Source: Variovorax paradoxus (lineage in GTDB: Bacteria; Pseudomonadota; Gammaproteobacteria; Burkholderiales; Burkholderiaceae_C). Taken from it: a stretch of DNA of 64,000 nucleotides. The DNA is taken from the NCBI RefSeq assembly GCF_009498455.1, contig NZ_CP045644.1, positions 3,165,001 through 3,229,000 of the forward strand. The letters are read 5' to 3'. The notes below the pieces were generated by a model. The model ran no database searches. It saw nothing but the letters and a program-made list of their open reading frames with translations, and was not told the origin of the DNA. Every line of letters starts with the position of its first letter. Positions within the stretch are counted from its first letter, which is position 1. Shown here one piece after another: positions 1 through 8,747 of the stretch. A program made the translations under genes and the position numbers.

Positions 1-888
1 TTCGATGCGGGCAAACCGCACCACGGATGGATCGCCTGGGGGCTCGCAGTGTTCGTGCCCACGCTGCTGTCGCTGGGCGTGCACTGGCTGCTGGTGCTCA
101 CGCTGGGCCTGCCGTTCGCCGTGCTGTGGAGCGTCGCGGTGCTCTACATGACCCTCGGCTTTCGCCAGTTCAGCCACCATTTCACCGACATCCGTGACGC
201 GCTCGACGAGGGCGACGAGCCGCTCGCACGCTCGCTGCTGGCGCACTGGCAGGGCGTCGATGCCGCCGAGCTGCCGCGCAGCGAAATCGTGCGCCATGTG
301 ATCGAGCATTCGGTCATTGCGGCGCACCGCCATGTCTTCGGCGTGCTGGCCTGGTTCTCGGTGCTCGCCGCCCTGGGCCTCGGGCCGGCGGGCGCGGTGT
401 TCTATCGCATGAGCGAGTTCGTCGCGCGCTACTGGGCCCACAAGAACGGCGCGCCCGTGCAGCCTTCGAGCGTGGCGGTGCAGGACGCAGCCGAGCGCGC
501 CTGGCATGCCGTCGACTGGCTGCCCGCGCGCATCACCGCGCTCGGCTTTGCCGTGGTCGGCAGCTTCGAAGAGGCGATCGATTGCTGGCGCAACGACGCA
601 CGGCGATTCCCCAACGAGAACGACGGCGTGATCCTCGCGGCCACGTCCGGCGCCGTCAACGTGCGCCTGGGCGGCGGCTCGTTGAGTCCGATCCCGGTGG
701 CCGATCCGCTGTCGCGCGCGCAGGCGGGCGAGTCGCCGGGCGTCGGGCGGCGCCTCGACAGTGGCAGCACGCCGGGCCGCGAGCCCGAACCCGGCCATCT
801 GCGCAGCGTGGTCGGCCTCGTCTGGCGATCGGTCGTGATGTGGATGGTGCTGCTGGCCTTGCTCACGCTCGCGCGGCTGCTGGGCTGA
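1..888 (+). CDS. cobD: Cobalamin biosynthesis protein CobD/CbiB (5' end outside window)
   Basis: The reading frame is open from base 1, so the start lies outside the window. The family makes adenosylcobinamide (phosphate) by attaching the aminopropanol-type linker to cobyric acid and is an inner-membrane protein. Hydrophobic segments lie near the start ([16 protein letters not shown]), in the middle ([20 protein letters not shown]) and at the C-terminus. Family landmarks visible are the [15 protein letters not shown] stretch, the RGVIEHS-like helix [18 protein letters not shown], and the late GAVNVRLGG motif. The next gene begins four bases after the stop, so the two are probably cotranscribed. 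Confidence 0.85.
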   Translation, partial: FDAGKPHHGWIAWGLAVFVPTLLSLGVHWLLVLTLGLPFAVLWSVAVLYMTLGFRQFSHHFTDIRDALDEGDEPLARSLLAHWQGVDAAELPRSEIVRHVIEHSVIAAHRHVFGVLAWFSVLAALGLGPAGAVFYRMSEFVARYWAHKNGAPVQPSSVAVQDAAERAWHAVDWLPARITALGFAVVGSFEEAIDCWRNDARRFPNENDGVILAATSGAVNVRLGGGSLSPIPVADPLSRAQAGESPGVGRRLDSGSTPGREPEPGHLRSVVGLVWRSVVMWMVLLALLTLARLLG

Positions 889-892
889 GCCC

Positions 893-1978
893 ATGACCAC
901 GCCGCCCGCACCGGCCTTCTGGAGCCCGCGCATCGGCGCGCTCGAACCCTACGTGCCCGGCGAGCAGCCGCGCATCGCCAACCTCGTCAAGCTCAACACC
1001 AACGAGAACCCGTACCCGCCGTCGCCGAGCGCCATTGCGGCGATCCAGCGCGCGGCCGCCGACGGCCTCGAGCGCTACCCCGACCCCACCTCGCTCGCGC
1101 TGCGCGAAGCCGTGGCGCGCCGCCACGGTCTGCAGGTCAATGAAGTGTTCGCGGGCAATGGCTCGGACGAAGTGCTCGCGCACGCGTTCTTCGCCTTCTT
1201 CCAGCAGGCCGAGCCGCTGCTGATGCCCGACGTGAGCTACAGCTTCTACAAGGTCTATGCCCAGCTCTACGGCATCGCCTGCGAGCAGCTGCCGGTGGAT
1301 GATGGCCTGCGCATCGACATCGATGCGTTCGCGGCGCGTGCGCGCCAAGGCTGCGGCGGCGTCGTCATCGCCAACCCGAACGCGCCGACCGGCATCGGCC
1401 AGCCGCTGGCGCGCATCGAGCGGCTCCTGGCTGCGCGTCCCGATCGCGTGGTGCTCGTCGACGAGGCGTATGTCGATTTCGGCGGCGAGAGCGCGCTCTC
1501 GCTCATCGGCCGTTATCCGAACCTGCTCGTGGTGCAGACCCTGTCCAAGTCGCGTTCGCTGGCCGGCCTGCGGGTTGGCTTCGCCTGCGGGCAGGCACAC
1601 CTGATCAATGCGCTCGTGCGGGTCAAGGACAGCTTCAATTCCTACCCGATCGACCGACTGGCCTCCGCGGGCGCCGTGGCCTCGCTCGAGGACGAGGCAT
1701 GGTTTCGCAAGACGCGCGACCAGGTCGTCGACACGCGCGAAGGCCTGAGCCTGCAGCTCGAAGACCTCGGCTTCGAGGTGCTGCCGTCGCAGGCCAACTT
1801 CGTGTTCGCACGGCATCCGCAACGCGATGCGGCCGAGCTGGCCGCCTTGTTGCGCGAGCGTGCCGTGCTGGTGCGGCATTTCAAGCAGCCACGCATCGCG
1901 CAGTACCTGCGCATCAGCATCGGCACGCGGGACCAGTGCAGCGCGCTCGTGCAGTGCCTGCAGGACATCCTTGCCTGA
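893..1978 (+). CDS. hisC: Histidinol-phosphate aminotransferase-type PLP enzyme
   Basis: Fold-type I PLP aminotransferase of 361 residues. The N-terminus carries the HisC signature (EPYVPG then [13 protein letters not shown], residues 19-45), NPNAPTG at 161-167, DEAYVDF at 190-196 and the PLP lysine K219 in [12 protein letters not shown]. The N-terminal signature favours histidinol-phosphate aminotransferase over threonine-phosphate decarboxylase (CobC/CobD type), which belongs to the same superfamily. The location directly behind cobD is typical for the decarboxylase, so a role in making the aminopropanol linker of cobalamin remains possible. The ATG at 893 follows the cobD stop by four bases. 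Confidence 0.8.
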   Translation: MTTPPAPAFWSPRIGALEPYVPGEQPRIANLVKLNTNENPYPPSPSAIAAIQRAAADGLERYPDPTSLALREAVARRHGLQVNEVFAGNGSDEVLAHAFFAFFQQAEPLLMPDVSYSFYKVYAQLYGIACEQLPVDDGLRIDIDAFAARARQGCGGVVIANPNAPTGIGQPLARIERLLAARPDRVVLVDEAYVDFGGESALSLIGRYPNLLVVQTLSKSRSLAGLRVGFACGQAHLINALVRVKDSFNSYPIDRLASAGAVASLEDEAWFRKTRDQVVDTREGLSLQLEDLGFEVLPSQANFVFARHPQRDAAELAALLRERAVLVRHFKQPRIAQYLRISIGTRDQCSALVQCLQDILA

Positions 1979-2000
1979 AACCCTGAGAGAAAGCTTGTCG

Positions 2001-3026
2001 ATGTCGACCCTTCATGCCGACCCGCGCGCCGTTGCCTGCGCATCGTTCTGGCAGGCCTTGAGCGACAAGCTCGAGAGCCTGCAGTCCTTGTCCGGCCACG
2101 CGCTCGTGGGCGAACTGAATGCGCTGCTGCAGCCCTTCTTTCCGAACCTGGCGGCCGAAGTGCTGGGCGATCCGCCGGCCTTCACGCTCGTGCTGACAGC
2201 ACACGGCGCCGAAGACGATTTCGAGGATCTCATGGCGCTGGTGCACAGCGCGCCACCGTTGCCGCAGGTCACGGTGGAGGCCTTCCGGCAGCGCATGCGC
2301 GAAGGTTTCAGCATGCGCATGAACGACTTCGAGCTGGCCTGCTCGGATGTTCTGGTGAAGCACGAGCCCTACAGGGGGCGGGTGGCGCTGGAGCTCGGCT
2401 TTGCCAAGCCCATTCCGATGGACATGCAGGACCACGCGCGCCACATGAGTCTGATCATGCTCGACCACATCCTGGGCGAGTACGACTTCGCGGTGAAGGT
2501 CGGTCCGGTCGATCATGTCGAGGCCGATGCGCAAGCGGATTTCGATGGTGTGCCGCTCGATGAGTTCGTGCCTCTGTTCGACGCATGCTGGCGCGAGGAT
2601 CTGGGCCACACGGGCGTGTTTCCTGCGGGCGAGCATGGCTGGTCCGGCCTGACCGCCACGCGCACCGCCGACGATGGCAGCGAGGTCAAGGCGGTCGTGA
2701 TGCGAAACGATGCCGCGACTGCGCTGCTGGGGCGCGCCGACCTGGGACATCGGCTCTCGGCCGCCGTCCCCGTCGAATCGGGCGAAGAACTGGACGAGGC
2801 CCGTGTCTACGAAGACCGGCTGACCGCGCTGCTGCAGACGCACGGCGAAGGCTGCTGCACGCACATCGTGCTGGAGGAGGGCGTTCGCACCGTTCACTTC
2901 CATGTGGCCGATCCGCAGGTGGCCATTGCGCATGCGCAATCGGTTCAGGACGCGTTGGAATTGCCGGTGACGCTGGCCCTTGCCTTCGACCCGACCTGGA
3001 AGTCGTACCGCACCTGGCTGGCCTGA
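2001..3026 (+). CDS. Uncharacterised protein, 341 aa
   Basis: I do not recognise this protein. The ATG at 2001 (MSTLHADPRAV) is 22 bases after the hisC stop and preceded by a GAGAGAA stretch; an upstream in-frame start would overlap hisC in another frame and is less likely. No signal peptide or membrane segment is visible. It is acidic, rich in E and D, with two halves: residues about 1-180 (containing FSMRMNDFELACSDVL and a HMSLIMLDHILGEYDFAVKVG segment) and a second half from about 180 on that ends in AFDPTWKSYRTWLA. It lacks obvious catalytic motifs. Codon use matches the neighbours, so it looks native. Confidence 0.7.
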   Translation: MSTLHADPRAVACASFWQALSDKLESLQSLSGHALVGELNALLQPFFPNLAAEVLGDPPAFTLVLTAHGAEDDFEDLMALVHSAPPLPQVTVEAFRQRMREGFSMRMNDFELACSDVLVKHEPYRGRVALELGFAKPIPMDMQDHARHMSLIMLDHILGEYDFAVKVGPVDHVEADAQADFDGVPLDEFVPLFDACWREDLGHTGVFPAGEHGWSGLTATRTADDGSEVKAVVMRNDAATALLGRADLGHRLSAAVPVESGEELDEARVYEDRLTALLQTHGEGCCTHIVLEEGVRTVHFHVADPQVAIAHAQSVQDALELPVTLALAFDPTWKSYRTWLA

Positions 3027-3051
3027 GCGCAGCCGGCTCCGCGGTGCGTCG

Positions 3052-4011
3052 TCAGTAGCGCGTCTGGCTCAGCTCGGCGAACAGCTCGCCGTAGATCCTG
3101 TAGCGCGACGCGCTGATCGGGCCGGGTTGCGTCGGCGTTTCGACGTTCGAGATCACGCCGCAGCCGGGTTCGTGCAGGTGGGTGCAGTTGTAGAACTTGC
3201 AGTCGCCCGTGTGCTCGGCGATGTCGGGCATGAGGCCGGCGAGCTGCATCGGCTCGATGTGGTTCAGGCCGAATTCCTGGAAGCCCGGCGAGTCGATGAG
3301 GCCGGTGGTGCGGGCCTCGTCGATCCAGTACCAGGTGGTGCTCGTGGTCGTGTGCTTGCCCGAATTGAGCGCCTGCGAAATCTCTTGCGTCAGCACGCTC
3401 GCACCGGGCACCAGCAGGTTGGTGAGCGTGCTCTTGCCCGAGCCGGACGGGCCGAGCACCAGGGTCGACTTGCCCGCCAGCAGCTTCATCAACGACGCGT
3501 AGTCGGTTTCGCCCGAGGCCTTGAGCGACAGCGGCAGCACGCCGTGGTGCATGCGGCGGTAGGGCGCCAGCTTGTTCCAGGCGCGCGCAAAGGGTTCGAC
3601 GAGGTCGCTCTTGTTGAGTGCAATGATGGGCGTGATGCGTTGGGCCTCGGCCGCGATCAGCGCGCGTGCCAGCTGGTGTTCGGAGAACTCCGGTTCGGCC
3701 GCGATCAGGATCAGCACATGGTCGAGGTTGGCCGCGAACGACTTGGTGCGGATCTCGTCCTGACGGTAGAAGAGGTTGCGGCGCGGCAGCACCTCTTCGA
3801 TGGTGCCTTCGTCTTCGGTGGCCTGCCAGCGCACGCGGTCACCGACCACGGCCTGGCTCTTCTTGCCGCGCGGATGGCAGATCAGCCGCTCGCCCGTGGG
3901 CGTTTCGACGAGGCAGTGACGCCCGTGGCTGGCGACGACGAGGCCGTCGTGGTGCGCCTTCCCCGTGTTGTGTGCTGCGGGAGTGAAGGCGGCGCGGCCC
4001 GGCTTAGCCAC
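3052..4011 (-). CDS. rsgA: Ribosome small-subunit-dependent GTPase A
   Basis: RsgA/YjeQ is a late 30S-assembly GTPase. The 319-residue protein has an N-terminal OB-like domain, a circularly permuted GTPase domain with G4 NKSD at 133-136 before G1 GPSGSGKS at 187-194 and G3-like DSPG at 240-243, and a C-terminal zinc finger with C271, C276, H280 and C284 (GDCKFYNCTHLHEPGCGV). Length and order are normal for the family. It lies just upstream of phhB on the same strand with a 12-base gap, a common Comamonadaceae arrangement in my recollection. Confidence 0.97.
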   Translation of the reverse strand: MAKPGRAAFTPAAHNTGKAHHDGLVVASHGRHCLVETPTGERLICHPRGKKSQAVVGDRVRWQATEDEGTIEEVLPRRNLFYRQDEIRTKSFAANLDHVLILIAAEPEFSEHQLARALIAAEAQRITPIIALNKSDLVEPFARAWNKLAPYRRMHHGVLPLSLKASGETDYASLMKLLAGKSTLVLGPSGSGKSTLTNLLVPGASVLTQEISQALNSGKHTTTSTTWYWIDEARTTGLIDSPGFQEFGLNHIEPMQLAGLMPDIAEHTGDCKFYNCTHLHEPGCGVISNVETPTQPGPISASRYRIYGELFAELSQTRY

Positions 4012-4023
4012 AGGCGTGTGTCC

Positions 4024-4374
4024 TCATGCGGCGGGGCTCGCAACCAGTGCGTCGGCCTGCCGAGCGCAATCGAAATCGGTGATCGAGAGGCCGTTCACGT
4101 CGTGCGTGTTGAAGCGCACCACGCAGCGGTTGTAGTGCACCGACAGGTCGGGGTGGTGGTCTTGCGTGTGGGCCACCATGGCCAGCGCGTTCACGAAGGC
4201 GATGGTCTCGAAGTAGTTCGCGAAGGTGAAGGTTTTCTCGATCGCGACATCGGCGCCGTCGCCGGTGAGCTTCCAGCCGTCGAGCTGGGCCAGGCCCGAG
4301 ACGATCTCGGTGGCGCTCAGGGCCTTGCGGGGCGGGAGATTTTTCCAGTCCTTGGGTTTGAACATGCTGCTCAT
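4024..4374 (-). CDS. phhB: Pterin-4a-carbinolamine dehydratase
   Basis: 116-residue PhhB/PCD protein that dehydrates 4a-hydroxytetrahydropterin, recycling the cofactor of phenylalanine hydroxylase. The family core is clear: FTFANYFETIAFVNALAMVAHTQDHHPDLSV with the HHP of the active site, then the THDVNGLSITDFDCA end. Length is normal. It is followed closely by rsgA and preceded by the M48 protease gene 37 bases upstream, all on the minus strand, so the three genes may form one transcript. Confidence 0.95.
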   Translation of the reverse strand: MSSMFKPKDWKNLPPRKALSATEIVSGLAQLDGWKLTGDGADVAIEKTFTFANYFETIAFVNALAMVAHTQDHHPDLSVHYNRCVVRFNTHDVNGLSITDFDCARQADALVASPAA

Positions 4375-4411
4375 GGTGCGCTTCGAAGAAGAAAGAAATG
4401 GAAGGGGTCGA

Positions 4412-5680
4412 TCACGCTGCGGTCATGCGCGCAAGGCGCTCGGAGGCGGGCGGGTGGGAGTAGTAGAACTTGACGAACACCGGGTCGGGCGTGAGCGTCG
4501 ATGCGTTGTCCTGGTAGAGCTTGAGCAGGGCGGCCGACAGGTCGGCGCCGCTGGTCTGCGCCACGGCGTAGGCGTCGGCCTCGAACTCGTGCTTGCGCGA
4601 CAGGCGCGCCGGCAGCGGGGCGACGAAGAAGCTGAACACCGGCACGGCCAGCATGAACAGCAGCAGCGCCAGCGCGTTGTTGGGCGCGGCCGGCGACAGG
4701 TTGGGCTGCACGCCCAGGCCGGCGTAGAACCAGACCTGGGTCGAGACCCAGCCCAGCAACGCGAAGCCGGCAAGGCTCAGCGCGAACATCGCGACCAGCC
4801 GCTTCACGATGTGGCGGTGCTTGAAGTGGCCGAGTTCGTGTGCGAGCACGGCCTCGACTTCACCCGCGTTGAGCTGGCGCAGCAGCGTGTCGTAGAACAC
4901 CACGCGCTTGCTGGCGCCAAAGCCCGTGAAGTAGGCGTTGGCGTGCGCGCTGCGCGTGCTGCCGTCCATCACGAAGAGGCCCTTGGCCGCGAAGCCGCAG
5001 CGCTTCATGAGCGCGGTGACGCGCGCCTTGAGCGTGGGGTCGTCCAGTGGCTTGAACTTGTTGAACAACGGCGCGATGAAGGTCGGGTAGATCAGCATCA
5101 GCAGCAGGTTGAAGCCCATCCACGCGGCCCAGGCCCAGAGCCACCAGAGCGTGCCGGCCGCGCCCATGAGCCACAGGATGAGTGCCGCAATCGGCAGCCC
5201 GATCAGCGCGCCAAGCAGCGTCGACTTGAGGGTGTCGGTGAGCCAGAGCTTCCAGGTCATCTTGTTGAAGCCGAAGCGCTCTTCGAGCCGGAAGGTCTGC
5301 CAGAGCGTGAACGGCAGTTCCAGCAGGCCGCCGATGAGCGCAAAGGCCGCCAGCAGCGCCAGTTGCTGCAGCATGCCGCCGCCCAGCCACACCAGCAGCA
5401 GCTTGTTCAGCATGTCGAGCCCGCCGAGCAGCGTCCAGCCCAGCAGCAGGGCCGCGCCCCACGCCATCTCGATGAGCCCGAAGCGCGCCTTGGCGATGGT
5501 GTAGTCGGCCGCCTTCTGGTGCGCGGCCAGCGTGATGGTCTGCGCGAAGGCGGCCGGCACGGCGCCGCGATGGCGCGCCACGTGGCGCACTTGGCGCGTG
5601 GCCAGCCAGAACTTCACGAGCAGGCCCGCAACGAGCGCCACCGCGAAGGCAAGGGTGAAGATGAGCGAATAAGACATCAT
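4412..5680 (-). CDS. M48 family CAAX-prenyl-protease-type (Ste24-like) zinc metalloprotease
   Basis: Integral membrane zinc protease of 422 residues with several hydrophobic helices (about 5-27, 72-85, 92-120, 155-205, 295-320, 335-355). The catalytic HELGH is at 281-285 and the third zinc ligand is in HEFEADAYA near 364-372. The N-terminal peptidase M48 domain of Ste24 type is present, so it is longer than HtpX. Bacterial relatives are membrane-protein quality-control or C-terminal processing proteases; the substrate here cannot be told. The start codon faces orn with a 59-base gap that must contain both promoters. Confidence 0.9.
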   Translation of the reverse strand: MMSYSLIFTLAFAVALVAGLLVKFWLATRQVRHVARHRGAVPAAFAQTITLAAHQKAADYTIAKARFGLIEMAWGAALLLGWTLLGGLDMLNKLLLVWLGGGMLQQLALLAAFALIGGLLELPFTLWQTFRLEERFGFNKMTWKLWLTDTLKSTLLGALIGLPIAALILWLMGAAGTLWWLWAWAAWMGFNLLLMLIYPTFIAPLFNKFKPLDDPTLKARVTALMKRCGFAAKGLFVMDGSTRSAHANAYFTGFGASKRVVFYDTLLRQLNAGEVEAVLAHELGHFKHRHIVKRLVAMFALSLAGFALLGWVSTQVWFYAGLGVQPNLSPAAPNNALALLLFMLAVPVFSFFVAPLPARLSRKHEFEADAYAVAQTSGADLSAALLKLYQDNASTLTPDPVFVKFYYSHPPASERLARMTAA

Positions 5681-5739
5681 GAAGCGGCGAGTTTAGTCCC
5701 CGGTATATCGGGGTGCAGGCCTTCGACGACAATCCTGCG

Positions 5740-6336
5740 ATGCCCGAATCCCTTGACCCGACGCCCCCCGCAGCCGCCCCCACCCTGAAGAAAAGCGACC
5801 AGAACCTGGTCTGGCTCGACTGCGAAATGAGCGGCCTCGACCCCGAGAAAGAGCGCCTGCTCGAGATCGCCGTGGTCGTCACCGGCCCCGACCTCACGCC
5901 CCGCATCGACGGCCCCGTGCTCGTCATTCACCAGAGCGACGCCGTGCTCGACGCCATGGACGCCTGGAACAAGGGCACCCACGGCCGCAGCGGCCTGATC
6001 GACAAGGTGAAAGCCTCCACGCTCGACGAAGCCGCGGCCGAGCAGCAGCTGCTCGAATTCATCGCCAAGTACATCCCCCGCAGCGGTTCGCCGATGTGCG
6101 GCAACACCATCGGGCAGGACCGGCGCTTCCTGGTCAAGTTCATGCCCAAGCTCGAGGCGTACTTCCACTACCGCAACCTCGACGTCAGCACCCTCAAGGA
6201 ACTGGCCAAGCGCTGGAAGCCGGCCGCCTACACCGCCTTCAAGAAGCAGCAGGCGCACACCGCGCTGGCCGACGTGCACGAGTCCATCGAGGAGCTGGCG
6301 CACTATCGGGAAACCTTCCTGCGATTGGTGGATTGA
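5740..6336 (+). CDS. orn: Oligoribonuclease
   Basis: DEDDh 3'-to-5' exonuclease that degrades nanoRNA and pGpG. The first acidic pair is D27 and E29 in [10 protein letters not shown], followed by the NTIGQDRRF block and the final [18 protein letters not shown] with the catalytic H and D. I chose the ATG at 5740 (198 residues, close to the family norm) over a GTG at 5713, which would add a nonconserved peptide MQAFDDNPA. It is transcribed divergently from the M48 protease. Confidence 0.96.
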   Translation: MPESLDPTPPAAAPTLKKSDQNLVWLDCEMSGLDPEKERLLEIAVVVTGPDLTPRIDGPVLVIHQSDAVLDAMDAWNKGTHGRSGLIDKVKASTLDEAAAEQQLLEFIAKYIPRSGSPMCGNTIGQDRRFLVKFMPKLEAYFHYRNLDVSTLKELAKRWKPAAYTAFKKQQAHTALADVHESIEELAHYRETFLRLVD

Positions 6337-6586
6337 TAACGATTAGGTGAAAACCCGAAGCCGTGCCATAATCGCAGGCTTCGCTGATTTGAACGCGTCT
6401 TTGGACACAGATCAGCGTCTCTTGCATCTCCCTATCTTGCACACCGCGCCCGATCGCATCCGCTGATCAAAAAGGGCCGCAGCCTCCGACGAAAGCCGGA
6501 AGTTGAATGTCGTTGGATGGTTGATGTTTTTAACCACCAACGGGGCGCCGCCTACGGCAGCGCTCGCGTTTGAGATTGATATCTAC
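6337..6586 (+). promoter_or_regulatory. Long leader between orn and the DEAD-box helicase gene
   Basis: 250 bases without a convincing gene. A possible -10 (CATAAT, 6367-6372) lies inside an inverted repeat GAAGCC...GGCTTC starting near 6358. Behind it about 200 bases of transcript leader precede the ATG at 6587. A smaller dyad GGTTG...CAACC-like lies around 6517-6540. Long leaders are common for cold-inducible DEAD-box helicase mRNAs; that this one regulates expression is inference. Confidence 0.35.
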
Positions 6587-8533
6587 ATGACCGACGCTTT
6601 TGAAGCGCAGGGCGAACTCGCGCCTGTGCAATCCGCTACCCATAACGAATTCACCGCTGTCGCGGAAACCGTGTCCGAGGCTCCGATCCTCGACGCGCTC
6701 GACGCAGCCGCCCCCGAGATCGCTGCGGCCGAAGAACCCAGCCTGCCCAACGGCTTCATCCGCCTGGGCCTCGCACCCGAACTGATCGCCGCCGTGGCCG
6801 ACCTGGGTTTCACCCAGCCCACGACCGTGCAAGACAAGGTGATCCCGCTTGCCATGGGCGGCGAAGCCGGCCAGGACGGCAAGGCCCGTTTTGTCGACCT
6901 GATGGTTTCCAGCCAGACCGGTTCGGGCAAGACCGCGGCCTTCCTGCTGCCCGTGCTGCACACGCTGCTCAAGCGCCAGGCCGAAGCCGAAGCCGAAGCC
7001 AAGGCCGAGTTCCAGCGCTTGGCCGCTGAAGCCGCTGCCCGCGGCGAAGCGCCGCTGAAGAAGCCCAAGCGCAAGGACCCGACCAACGCCCGTCATTTCA
7101 AGGCCGCCACCCCCGGCGCCCTGATCCTGTGCCCGACGCGCGAACTCGCGCAGCAGGTTGCACACGACGCCATCGAACTGGTTCGCCATTGCCGCGGCCT
7201 GCGCGTCGCCAACGTGGTGGGCGGCATGCCTTACCAGCTGCAGATCGCCAAGCTGCAGAACGCCGACCTCGTGGTCGCCACGCCGGGTCGCCTGCTCGAC
7301 CTGCAGCGCTCGCAGCAGCTCAAGCTCGACCAGGTCAAGTTCCTGGTCGTCGACGAAGCCGACCGCATGCTCGACCTCGGCTTCTCCGATGACCTGGCCG
7401 AAGTCAACCAGCTCACCATCGAGCGCCAGCAGACGATGATGTTCAGCGCCACCTTCGCGCCGCGCATCCAGCAGCTGGCCCAGCGCGTCATGCGCGAGCC
7501 GCAGCGCATCACCATCGACAGCCCGCAAGAGAAGCACGCCAACATCAAGCAGTCGCTGTACTGGGCTGACAACAGCCAGCACAAGCGCAAGCTGCTCGAC
7601 CATTGGCTGCGCGACACCAGCATCAACCAGGCGATCGTGTTCGCCAGCACGCAAGTCGAGTGCGACGGCCTCGCCAACGACCTGCAGCAAGAAGGCTTCA
7701 GTGCCGTCGCGCTGCACGGCGCCCTGAGCCAGGGCCTGCGCAACCGCCGCCTGATGGCACTGCGTCAAGGCCAGGTGCAGATCCTGGTGGCCACCGACGT
7801 TGCCGCCCGCGGCATCGACGTGCCGACCATCACCCACGTCTTCAACTTCGGCCTGCCGATGAAGGCCGAGGACTACACCCACCGCATCGGCCGCACCGGC
7901 CGTGCCGGCCGCGATGGCCTGGCCATCACGTTTGCCGAGTTCCGCGATCGTCGCAAGATCATGGACATCGAGCAGTACAGCCGCCAGCAGTTCAAGGCGG
8001 AAGTGGTTGCCGGTCTCGAGCCGCAACAGCGCATGCCGCAATCGCGTCCCCCGATGGGCGAGTACCGCGGTGGCCGCGGCGACAACCAGTCGCGTGACCG
8101 CAAGTTCGGCAACGGCGGTGCAGGCGGCGGCGGTGGCTACCGCGGCAACAACGGCGGCGGCTATGCCGGCGCCAGCGGTTTCAACGACCGCAACGCGCGC
8201 GGCCCGGCTCCGAGCCACGGTCACCAAGCCCCGCGCGGCTTCCAGCGCGGCGGCAACAACGCCGGCTTCGGCGGCGGTCGTGACGAAGGCGGCGGTGGTG
8301 GCGGCTACGGTCGCAAGCCGGGCTGGGGCGACAGCGCCCCGCGCGGTGGCCACGGCCATGGCGGCGGTCGCGGCGACGGTGGCTTCGCGCCCCGTGAAGG
8401 CTTTGCACCCCGTGAGGGCTTCGCGCCCCGCGAAGGTTTCGCACCGCGCGGCAACGGCGCCGGTCACGGTGGCCCGGGCAAGGTGTTCGTGCCCCGCGAC
8501 GCGCAAAAGCGCGCGTTCAAGCCCAGCCGCTGA
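6587..8533 (+). CDS. ATP-dependent DEAD-box RNA helicase, RhlE type, with RGG-like tail
   Basis: 648-residue RNA helicase. Visible motifs in order are the Q motif (GFTQPTTVQ), motif I SSQTGSGKT, Ia PTRELAQ, GG, II VVDEADRML, III SAT, then helicase C motifs IV to VI ending HRIGRTGRAGRDG. Between motifs I and Ia there is an extra charged Ala/Glu/Lys-rich insert of about 45 residues. The last 170 residues are a Gly/Arg/Asn-rich tail with GFAPRE repeated in tandem. I chose the ATG at 6587 (MTDAFEAQG); an upstream in-frame ATG at 6503 would add 28 residues that look like leader sequence. Likely role: ribosome assembly or RNA turnover in the cytoplasm, perhaps at low temperature. Confidence 0.92.
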   Translation: MTDAFEAQGELAPVQSATHNEFTAVAETVSEAPILDALDAAAPEIAAAEEPSLPNGFIRLGLAPELIAAVADLGFTQPTTVQDKVIPLAMGGEAGQDGKARFVDLMVSSQTGSGKTAAFLLPVLHTLLKRQAEAEAEAKAEFQRLAAEAAARGEAPLKKPKRKDPTNARHFKAATPGALILCPTRELAQQVAHDAIELVRHCRGLRVANVVGGMPYQLQIAKLQNADLVVATPGRLLDLQRSQQLKLDQVKFLVVDEADRMLDLGFSDDLAEVNQLTIERQQTMMFSATFAPRIQQLAQRVMREPQRITIDSPQEKHANIKQSLYWADNSQHKRKLLDHWLRDTSINQAIVFASTQVECDGLANDLQQEGFSAVALHGALSQGLRNRRLMALRQGQVQILVATDVAARGIDVPTITHVFNFGLPMKAEDYTHRIGRTGRAGRDGLAITFAEFRDRRKIMDIEQYSRQQFKAEVVAGLEPQQRMPQSRPPMGEYRGGRGDNQSRDRKFGNGGAGGGGGYRGNNGGGYAGASGFNDRNARGPAPSHGHQAPRGFQRGGNNAGFGGGRDEGGGGGGYGRKPGWGDSAPRGGHGHGGGRGDGGFAPREGFAPREGFAPREGFAPRGNGAGHGGPGKVFVPRDAQKRAFKPSR

Positions 8534-8573
8534 TCGCCCCTGCAAGCGGCCCTGAAAAAGGCTGCTTCTCCCC

Positions 8574-8607
8574 AAAAGCCCGCGCTTCTCACGAACGCGG
8601 GCTTTTT
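8574..8607 (+). terminator. Rho-independent terminator after the helicase gene
   Basis: Arms AAAAGCCCGCG and CGCGGGCTTTTT form a perfect 11-bp stem with an 11-base loop, ending in a T-run on the plus strand. It is 41 bases after the helicase stop. Confidence 0.9.
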
Positions 8608-8648
8608 CGTTGTCGGGTTTCCGAGCAGCCCGATCTGCACGAAGTTGG

Positions 8649-8680
8649 TTGACACCTGAATCGATGAAAAGTAATGTAAT
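8649..8680 (+). promoter_or_regulatory. Candidate sigma-70 promoter for the 8.7-12.5 kb operon
   Basis: A perfect -35 box TTGACA is at 8649-8654. Possible -10 boxes are TAATGT at 8672-8677 (17-base spacer, weak) or TGTAAT at 8675-8680 (20-base spacer). The first gene starts at 8748. Confidence 0.45.
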
Positions 8681-8747
8681 AGCGCATTGCTTCTCCCGGT
8701 CCGTTCGCGGCTGCCGGTTCATCGACACCTGTTCTCGACTTTCGATC

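Noticed and set aside
893..1978. Threonine-phosphate decarboxylase (cobalamin CobC type)
   Set aside because: The N-terminal [13 protein letters not shown] signature fits HisC better; kept only as an alternative because of the cobD neighbour.
2980..4473. 497-residue open frame opposite rsgA and phhB
   Set aside because: It is an antisense shadow of two well-recognised genes; high-GC DNA gives long open frames by chance and the translation has no family features.
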